DNA of 64,000 nt. It comes from an uncultured Prevotellaceae bacterium. Its GTDB lineage: Bacteria; Bacteroidota; Bacteroidia; Bacteroidales; Muribaculaceae. The first letter of the stretch is position 1; each line of letters opens with the position of its first letter. Shown in pieces: positions 57,247-64,000 of this stretch. The DNA is taken from positions 1-64,000 of the forward strand of contig ONKD01000014.1 in NCBI GenBank assembly GCA_900318345.1, given 5' to 3'. A model generated the notes under the pieces. That model saw only the letters and a list, made by a program, of their open reading frames with translations. It had not been told where the DNA came from and ran no database searches. A program made the translations under genes and the position numbers.

Positions 57247-57877
57247 TTATCATTTTTAGAGTGTCTGATTGAAGACGAGATGTGTTATCGAAGGGATGAT
57301 AGATCTCACTTTTTTTCGGTTGTTAGACCATGAATTATAATAAATTGACTGGGCAATTTTGCTGTTTGTGAAAAATTTAAAAATTTGCAGTTCATTTTAT
57401 TGTAAACTGCTCTCAATTAATTGATGATAGGGTGGGGAACAGAATACTGAAGAAGATATGCGTAAGTTAAATATCTGTATTACTATTCGGTGATTGTGTT
57501 TGTGCGCAAGTCCAACGAAAACAAACCACGAATCACATGTGGCATAATTAAAAAACCATGAATTTCACTCATTAAACTAATTAGGCTGGAGCTTACGTTC
57601 TGCGGGGCACTTAGGGCATCTACCTGCTAATAGAACACCTAGAGCAAACAATAAACGACGTCTCAAACAACTTTTTAAGGCGGTCTTATTTTGTTGTTAG
57701 GGTTGTTGTTTTGTTGTTCTTATTGTTTGAAATAACTTAGCGACTTTGCGTCTTAGCGTGAGGCGGTGCAAGTGCTGGTACTTGTAAAAATCGTTCATTG
57801 AATAACAGAAATGATACATTGCAACAAATTTGCAAGCAGAAGAACTATAATTGATAGTCCTCTATATATTAATAGGT

Positions 57878-57885
57878 TAACTTTG
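57878..57885 (+). promoter_or_regulatory. Promoter -7 box of the second SusC locus
   Basis: TAACTTTG, 52 bases upstream of the susC ATG. No good -33 box. Confidence 0.55.
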
Positions 57886-57937
57886 CAACCAATCGACATA
57901 AACTAATCATTTTATATTAACCAAAACCAACAGAACA

Positions 57938-60900
57938 ATGAACGTACTGAAAAGATTTCTACTCAGCTTCATGCTCATGTTGACGTGTACACTAGTGTAT
58001 GCGCAAACAGAAATCACAGGCACCGTCGTTGACGAGACAGGAGAGACCGTCATCGGCGCCACTGTGATTGAGAAAGGTACCACAAATGGTACAGTGACCG
58101 ACTTTGACGGCGTCTTCACCCTCAAGGTCAATCCCGGAGCAACCCTCGTTTTCTCCTACGTGGGTTACCTCAATGTTGAGATGCCTGCCAGCAATGGCAT
58201 GGTCGTTACGATGAAAGAGGATGCACTTGCCCTCAACGAGATTGTCGTGACGGGTTACACCACTCAGCGCAAAGCCGACTTGACCGGTGCCGTGAGTGTA
58301 GTTAGCGTGACCGACCTGGTCAAGCAGAACGAGAACAACCCCATCAAGGCGATGCAGGGTCGCGTGCCAGGCATGAACATCTCGGCCGATGGTAACCCCT
58401 CGGGTGCTGCCACTGTGCGCATCCGTGGTACAGGTACCCTCAACAACAACGACCCGCTCTACATCATCGACGGTGTTCCCACCAAGGCCGGTATGCACGA
58501 GCTTAACGGTAATGACATCGAGAGCATCCAGGTGTTGAAGGATGCCGCCTCGGCTTCTATCTATGGTAGCCGTGCTGCCAACGGTGTCATCATCATCACC
58601 ACCAAGGGCGGCAAGGACGGCAAAGTGAAGATCGACTTCGATGCCAGCCTGTCAGTCCAGACCTATGCCCACAAGATGAAGGTGCTGAACGCTAAGGAGT
58701 TTGGCCAGACGATGTGGCAGGGTTTTGTGAACGATGGTTTGAACCCCAACCTGAACGGTCTGGGTTACCACTATGACTGGAGTTACGATGCCAATGGTGT
58801 CCCCATGCTCAACAACATCACCATGAACAAGTTCTTGGATCCCGCAGGTATTACTCCCGCAGCCGACACCGACTGGTTTAAGGAGACGACCCGCACGGGC
58901 CTGATTCAGCAGTATAACGTCTCGCTGAGCCAGGGTACCGAGAACGGTACTTCATTCTTCTCTCTGGGCTACTACAAGAACGACGGTATCATCAAGAAGT
59001 CGGACTTCCAGCGCATTTCGGCCCGCATGAACTCGACCTACAAGCTGTTGCCCATCGGCGACCGCAAGATCGTGACCGTGGGTGAGCACTTCACGGTAAA
59101 CCGCACCAACGAGCTTCAGGCTCCTGGCGGCTTCCTGGAGAATGTGCTGCAGTTCAACCCCTCACTGCCCGTTTACACGACCGATGGCCACTACGCTGGT
59201 CCCGTCGGCGGTTATCCTGACCGTGAGAACCCTGTGGCCCGTCTTGACCGCAACAGCGACAACCGCTACACCTACTGGCGCATGTTTGGTGATGCCTTCA
59301 TCAACATCAACCCCATTCAGGACCTGAACCTGAAGACCACCTTCGGTCTCGACTATTCCCAGAAGCAGCAACGCATCTTCACCTATCCCATTACCGAGGG
59401 TACCGTGGCCAATCCGACCAATGCCGTTGAGGCCAAGCAGGAGCACTGGACCAAGTGGATGTGGAATGCCATCGCTACCTATAACCTGGAGCGCGGCAAC
59501 CATCGTGGTGATATCTTGATCGGTACCGAGCTCAACCGCGAGGACGACTCATGGCTGAGCGGTAAGGCATACGACTTTGCTGTCCTCAATCCCGACTACA
59601 TGTGGCCCAATGCCGCTGTGGGTGAGGCTGAGGCTTACGGTTCTGGCGAGGGTTACACGCTGGTGTCGTTCTTCGGCAAATTGAATTACACCTACGCTGA
59701 CCGCTACTTGGCCAGCTTGACTATGCGTTACGACGGTTCTAGCCGTTTCGGCCGCAATAACCGCTACGGTACCTTCCCCTCAGTCAGCCTTGGTTGGCGC
59801 ATCAGTGAGGAACCCTTCATGAAGGGTCTGGAGTGGCTCGACAACCTCAAACTGCGTGCATCATGGGGTCAGACTGGTAACCAGGAGATTTCCAACATTG
59901 CCCGTTACACCATCTTTGAGAGCAACTATGGCGAGGCAGGTTTCGGTGGCCAGAGCTACGGTACCAGCTATGATATCGCCGGCACCAATGGCGGACAAAC
60001 GCTCCCCAGCGGTTTCAAGCGCAACCAGTTGGGTAACGATAACCTCAAGTGGGAAACCACGACCCAGACCAACGTCGGTTTCGACTTCGGTATGCTGCGC
60101 AACGCACTGTATGGTTCATTTGAGTGGTACTACAAGAAGACCACCGACATTTTGGTTTACATGCCCGGCATCGGTGTGATGGGTGAGGGTAGCAGCCAGT
60201 GGATCAACGCTGGTGAGATGACCAACAAGGGTATCGAGCTGAACGTGGGTTACCGCGGTAGCGTGGGCGATTTCCAGTATGATATCGCCGGCAACATCGG
60301 TACCTATCGCAACAAGGTGACCAAACTCCCCGAGACTCTGGCAGCTGCTGGCACCTTCGGCGGTAACGGCGTTGAGAGCGTTGTGGGCCATCCCATGGGC
60401 GCCCAGGTGGGTTATGTATATGACGGCATCTTCAAGAGCCAGGACGAGATTGACAACCATGCCGCACAAAACGGTGCCGGCCTGGGTCGCATCCGCTGGA
60501 AAGACCTGAACGAGGACGGTGTCATCAACGAGAAGGACCAGAAGTGGATTTATTCACCCGTTCCCGACTTCACTTGGGGTCTTAACATCTATCTTGAATA
60601 CAAGAACCTGGACTTCACCATGTTCTGGCAGGGCGTGCAGGGCGTTGACGTCATCAGCGATCTGAAGCGCGAGACTGACCTGTGGGCCGGTCTGAATATC
60701 ACCAACCTGAACAAGGGCCGTCGCCTGCTCGACGCTTGGACTCCCAATAATCCCAGCTCCAACATTCCTGCTGTCAGCACGATGGACAACAACAACGAGA
60801 AGCGCGTGAGCAGCTACTTTGTGGAGAATGGTTCCTTCGCCAAGATGCGTAACATTCAGCTGGGTTACAACTTTGGCAGCAACGTGTGTGACAAGTTGCA

Positions 60901-61045
60901 CATCGCACGCCTGCGCATGTATGTATCAGCCCAGAATCTGCTGACCATCAAGAGCAAGTCATTTACTGGTGTGGATCCCGAGAACCCCAACTTCGGCTAT
61001 CCTATCCCGCTCAATGTCACCTATGGTCTTAATGTTTCATTCTAA
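57938..61045 (+). CDS. SusC/RagA TonB-dependent outer-membrane transporter
   Basis: 1035 aa. Signal peptide ending V-Y-A-Q, then carboxypeptidase-regulatory-like domain (T-G-T-V-V-D-E-T-G-E-T-V-I-G-A-T-V), TonB box region (L-N-E-I-V-V-T-G-Y-T), plug (P-L-Y-I-I-D-G-V-P and S-A-S-I-Y-G-S-R-A-A-N-G-V-I-I-I-T-T) and barrel ending N-V-T-Y-G-L-N-V-S-F. It takes up glycan fragments with the SusD-like protein encoded 16 bases downstream. The DUF4960-like gene after susD hints at a fructan substrate. Confidence 0.95.
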   Translation: MNVLKRFLLSFMLMLTCTLVYAQTEITGTVVDETGETVIGATVIEKGTTNGTVTDFDGVFTLKVNPGATLVFSYVGYLNVEMPASNGMVVTMKEDALALNEIVVTGYTTQRKADLTGAVSVVSVTDLVKQNENNPIKAMQGRVPGMNISADGNPSGAATVRIRGTGTLNNNDPLYIIDGVPTKAGMHELNGNDIESIQVLKDAASASIYGSRAANGVIIITTKGGKDGKVKIDFDASLSVQTYAHKMKVLNAKEFGQTMWQGFVNDGLNPNLNGLGYHYDWSYDANGVPMLNNITMNKFLDPAGITPAADTDWFKETTRTGLIQQYNVSLSQGTENGTSFFSLGYYKNDGIIKKSDFQRISARMNSTYKLLPIGDRKIVTVGEHFTVNRTNELQAPGGFLENVLQFNPSLPVYTTDGHYAGPVGGYPDRENPVARLDRNSDNRYTYWRMFGDAFININPIQDLNLKTTFGLDYSQKQQRIFTYPITEGTVANPTNAVEAKQEHWTKWMWNAIATYNLERGNHRGDILIGTELNREDDSWLSGKAYDFAVLNPDYMWPNAAVGEAEAYGSGEGYTLVSFFGKLNYTYADRYLASLTMRYDGSSRFGRNNRYGTFPSVSLGWRISEEPFMKGLEWLDNLKLRASWGQTGNQEISNIARYTIFESNYGEAGFGGQSYGTSYDIAGTNGGQTLPSGFKRNQLGNDNLKWETTTQTNVGFDFGMLRNALYGSFEWYYKKTTDILVYMPGIGVMGEGSSQWINAGEMTNKGIELNVGYRGSVGDFQYDIAGNIGTYRNKVTKLPETLAAAGTFGGNGVESVVGHPMGAQVGYVYDGIFKSQDEIDNHAAQNGAGLGRIRWKDLNEDGVINEKDQKWIYSPVPDFTWGLNIYLEYKNLDFTMFWQGVQGVDVISDLKRETDLWAGLNITNLNKGRRLLDAWTPNNPSSNIPAVSTMDNNNEKRVSSYFVENGSFAKMRNIQLGYNFGSNVCDKLHIARLRMYVSAQNLLTIKSKSFTGVDPENPNFGYPIPLNVTYGLNVSF

Positions 61046-61061
61046 TAATTCAGGATTCACT

Positions 61062-62800
61062 ATGAAAAAGATATTCAATATATTGTGTGTCGGTCTGGTT
61101 TGCTGCAGGCCACCACTTTATTTACATCATGTGACGATTTTCTCGATGAGCACAAGCCTCAAGCCACCCTCAGTGACGAACAGGTAAAGTCGCCCGAGAA
61201 CGCTGAGGCCATGGCCATCTCGGCCTATGCCATCTTCACTTCGGCCGAGGACATCAACTCATCATTCTCGATGTGGAACTTTGACGTCCGTAGTGATGAC
61301 GCCTACAAGGGTGGTAACGGTACCAGCGACGGTGACGTTTTCCATCAGCTTGAGATCCAGCAGGGTGTTCTCACCACCAACTGGAACATTAACGACATGT
61401 GGGTGAGGTTGTACAACAGCCTGTCACGTGTGAACAGCGCCATCGCCCTGCTCAAGGAGACTGATGACAGCTACGCGATGAAGGGTCAGCGCCTGGCCGA
61501 GATGAAGTTCTTGCGTGCCTATGGCCACTTCCTGCTCAAGCGCCTGTACAAGAATATCCCCTTTGTTGTCAATGAGAACCTGACCTATGAAGAGTATAAT
61601 GAGTTGTCCAACACCCAGTACACCAATGACGAGGGCTGGCAGCTCATCATCGACGACCTGATGGAGGCTTATAACACTCTGCCCGAGGTTCAGCAGGACA
61701 AGGGACGTCCCACCCGTGCTGCCGCTGCCGCATTCCTGGCCAAGGTTTATCTCTACAAGGCCTATCGTCAAGATGACGCCAAGAGCAACCAGGTGACGAG
61801 CATCAGCCAGGACGACCTGCAAAAGGTAATCGAGTTCACCAATCCCGCCCTGTATGCCAACTATGGTCTGGAGGATGATATCCACAACAACTTCCGTCCC
61901 GAGGAAGAGTATGAGAACGGTATCGAGAGCATCTGGGCTATCCAGTACTCACGCAACGATGGTTCCACCTATGGTAACCTGAACTGGAGCTACGGCTTGA
62001 TTCCGCCCAACATCCCTGGCGCTACCGATGGTGGCTGCGACTTCTATAAGCCCTCGCAGAACCTGGTGAATGCCTATCGCACCGGTGCCGATGGCCTGCC
62101 CATGCTCGACACCTTCAACGAGCATGACTATGACATGGCTGCCGACAATGCCGACCCGCGCTTGTTCCTCACCGTGGGTATGCCTGGATTGCCCTACATG
62201 TTCAACCGCAACTACATGATGGAGGAGACCAGCATTTGGAGCCGCAGCAACGGTCTGTATGGCTACTATGTTTCCCTCAAGCACAATGTTGACCCTGCGC
62301 TCATCGGCAGCTACCTCATCAAGGGTTCTTACTGGGCCAGCTCGATGAACCGCATCGTCTTCCGCTATGCTGACGTGCTGTTGATGCGCGCCGAGGCTTA
62401 TGCCCAGTTGGGTCAGGCCGACCAAGCCATCAATCTCGTGAACCAGCTGCGCTCTCGTGCAGCCACCAGCACCCAGATGATTTCCGGCTATCCTAACACC
62501 TATGGCGTGAAGATGTACATCAGCAACTATCGCGGCAGCTACTCTAAAGATCAGGCTGTAAAGATTGTTAAGATGGAGCGTCGTCTGGAAATGGGTATGG
62601 AGAGTGAGCGTTTCTTTGACCTCGTGCGCTGGGGTGATGCCGCCACGGTACTCAACAAGTACTTCTCAGAGGAAATTGGCCACTGCGCTATCTACAGTGC
62701 CGCTCATTTCACCGCCAACAAGGACGAGTACCTGCCCATCCCGTTCAGTCAGATTTCGGCCTCCAACGGCCATTACACACAGAACATTGGCAACTGGTAA
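61062..62800 (+). CDS. SusD-like lipoprotein with a frameshift in the signal peptide
   Basis: From ATG 61062 the frame reads MKKIFNILCVGLV and then runs off. The SusD body is in another frame from about 61085. Adding one T to the TTT run near 61099-61101 joins them into M-K-K-I-F-N-I-L-C-V-G-L-V-L-L-Q-A-T-T-L-F-T-S-C-D-D, a perfect lipoprotein signal. The remainder (about 570 aa) has F-L-D-E-H-K-P, M-K-F-L-R-A-Y-G-H-F-L-L and L-M-R-A-E-A-Y-A-Q-L-G, with M-E-S-E-R-F-F-D-L-V-R-W-G-D-A-A, all typical SusD. Either an assembly or sequencing error, a phase-variable tract, or a recent mutation. An internal GTG at 61085 would give an unexported protein. Confidence 0.88.
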
Positions 62801-64000
62801 TCAAGCTAAGATATTATCTATATTCTGTGCGTGTCTTGCCTGCTGCGGACTCGCCTCAATGCTCAGTTCATGCTCCGATGACAACATCAGTGACCTGGAG
62901 TTGTCGGGCAACTGCATGATTGATCAGCTCTCGCTGGACAACTTTGAGGGAATCATCGACTTGCCCTCAAGGTCGATCCTCGTTCGCTTGCCCGAGGTCT
63001 ATGAGACATCGGCCATGACCGTCACTTCATTGAAGATGTCCGATGGTGCCGTGTGCAACATCCATCAGGGCGAAACCATCAACATGGATGCCGCCAAGGT
63101 ACTTCACGTCAAGAACGGTGACGTCTTTATGGACTGGACGCTGTCAGTCCTCCACGATGAGGCTCGCATCACCAGCTTTGTGATCAACGACATCTACACG
63201 GGTAGCATCGATCAGGAGGCCAAGACGATTGTGGTCTATATTCCCGCAACGCTCGACATCACCAACCTGGTGCCCACAATTACCTATAGCCAGAACGCTA
63301 CGATTACCCCGTCATCGGGTGTGGCTCAGGACTTCTCTCAGCCCGTGACTTACACGGTAAAGAACAACTCGGCCGAGAGCGTCTATACCGTTAGAGTTAT
63401 TGCCATCAGCAAGCCCAAGGCCCTCTTCCTGGGTTCCGCTCCCACGATGAGCGAACTTGATCCCGAGGCTCAGGCCGCTTGCCAGTGGATGCTGGGTAAT
63501 GTTGAGAGTTCGCTGTATGCTTCGTTTGCCGACCTGCGCGCTGGAACGCTCGACCTGTCTGAGTGCAAGCTCATCTGGTGGCACTGGCACGTTGACGGTG
63601 GCGTGGATGGCCATGACAACTTTGTCGCTAAGGCTACCGATGCGATGAACACGCTGAACGAGCTGCGTCAGTTCTACGAGAACGGCGGTGCACTGCTGCT
63701 CACCCGCTATGCCGTTAACCTGCCGTCATTCATCGGCACCACCGGTGACGACGAGTGGACGACACCCAATAACTGCTGGGGTCAGGACGAGGCCTATGCC
63801 GAGTTGTGCGGTGGCCCGTGGACATTCCGCATCTTTGATGGCCAGAATGGCCATGCCATCTATCAGAATCTCGTCACTGGTGATAACCCCAACGAGGTTT
63901 ATTGCACCGATGCCGGTTACCACATCACCAACTCTACCGCACAGTACCACATCGGTACCGACTGGGGTGGATATGACAACTATGACGTTTGGACCGGCCG
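62787..64000 (+). CDS. DUF4960-like surface lipoprotein (truncated by window end)
   Basis: The frame runs open from about 62787 to the window end (about 404 codons seen). A hydrophobic start leads to a lipobox (M-L-S-S-C-S-D-D). Beta-sandwich DUF5018-like repeats follow (R-I-T-S-F-V-I-N-D-I-Y-T-G-S-I-D). A second domain begins K-A-L-F-L-G-S-A-P-T-M and contains L-I-W-W-H-W-H-V-D-G-G-V-D, which I take as DUF4960. Such proteins accompany fructan utilisation loci and probably bind glycan at the surface. No ATG is available before the signal: the only upstream candidate is TTG at 62787, overlapping the susD end, so the start may be damaged. Confidence 0.75.
   Translation, partial: MATGNQAKILSIFCACLACCGLASMLSSCSDDNISDLELSGNCMIDQLSLDNFEGIIDLPSRSILVRLPEVYETSAMTVTSLKMSDGAVCNIHQGETINMDAAKVLHVKNGDVFMDWTLSVLHDEARITSFVINDIYTGSIDQEAKTIVVYIPATLDITNLVPTITYSQNATITPSSGVAQDFSQPVTYTVKNNSAESVYTVRVIAISKPKALFLGSAPTMSELDPEAQAACQWMLGNVESSLYASFADLRAGTLDLSECKLIWWHWHVDGGVDGHDNFVAKATDAMNTLNELRQFYENGGALLLTRYAVNLPSFIGTTGDDEWTTPNNCWGQDEAYAELCGGPWTFRIFDGQNGHAIYQNLVTGDNPNEVYCTDAGYHITNSTAQYHIGTDWGGYDNYDVWTG

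Overview
This window comes from a member of the Bacteroidota, order Bacteroidales, probably a gut or rumen Muribaculaceae- or Prevotella-like bacterium. The evidence is two SusC/SusD pairs, Bacteroidota-type promoters (TTTG, about 20 bases, then TAnnTTTG) in front of many genes, BACON, BspA-type LRR and C10 peptidase proteins, type IX-like C-terminal tails, and dockerin-like tails. No tRNA, rRNA or CRISPR array was seen.

Layout. 1-1.9 kb: the end of an acyl-CoA dehydrogenase, then etfB and etfA. 2.0-5.2 kb: a single-chain MmeI-like restriction-modification gene between two direct repeats of about 150 bp. 5.3-7.1 kb: a VanX-like lipoprotein dipeptidase and a secreted protein. 7.3-20.5 kb: one long operon with a SpoIIE/RsbU-type phosphatase fused to an RsbW-like kinase domain, a STAS protein, an outer-membrane barrel, a C-A-T-C-A-T-reductase NRPS, a MATE exporter and an Sfp-type phosphopantetheinyl transferase. 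It probably makes and exports a dipeptide aldehyde (or a derived pyrazinone), possibly N-acylated. 20.6-22.6 kb: a Tat-exported Fe-S aldo/keto reductase and a DUF805 membrane protein. 22.6-31.6 kb: a MITE-like palindrome, a C10 peptidase, and a compact minus-strand polysaccharide utilisation locus (susC, susD, GH18, DUF1735-LamG), probably for N-glycans.

32-52.8 kb is an accessory region rich in exported proteins. Five minus-strand start codons have the same leader box exactly 16 bases upstream. A nearby operon encodes a sigma factor with two RyR-domain proteins, one of which also has a C39-like peptidase domain. Three large exported TPR proteins share an N-terminal module. Two of them form an operon with a membrane-anchored TIR protein. 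53-56.9 kb: converging on the TIR gene is a NAD/ADP-ribose operon (NadD-NADAR fusion, second NADAR, NrtR-like Nudix protein and three uncharacterised proteins). Its promoter is bracketed by two inverted palindromic operators. TIR enzymes destroy NAD, while NadD makes it and NADAR proteins remove ADP-ribose, so this is the best candidate for an undescribed system. 57.9-64 kb: a second SusC/SusD locus with a frameshifted susD signal peptide, followed by a truncated DUF4960-like lipoprotein.

Domain calls come from reading motifs, and repeat identities were counted by eye. No database search or structure prediction was run.
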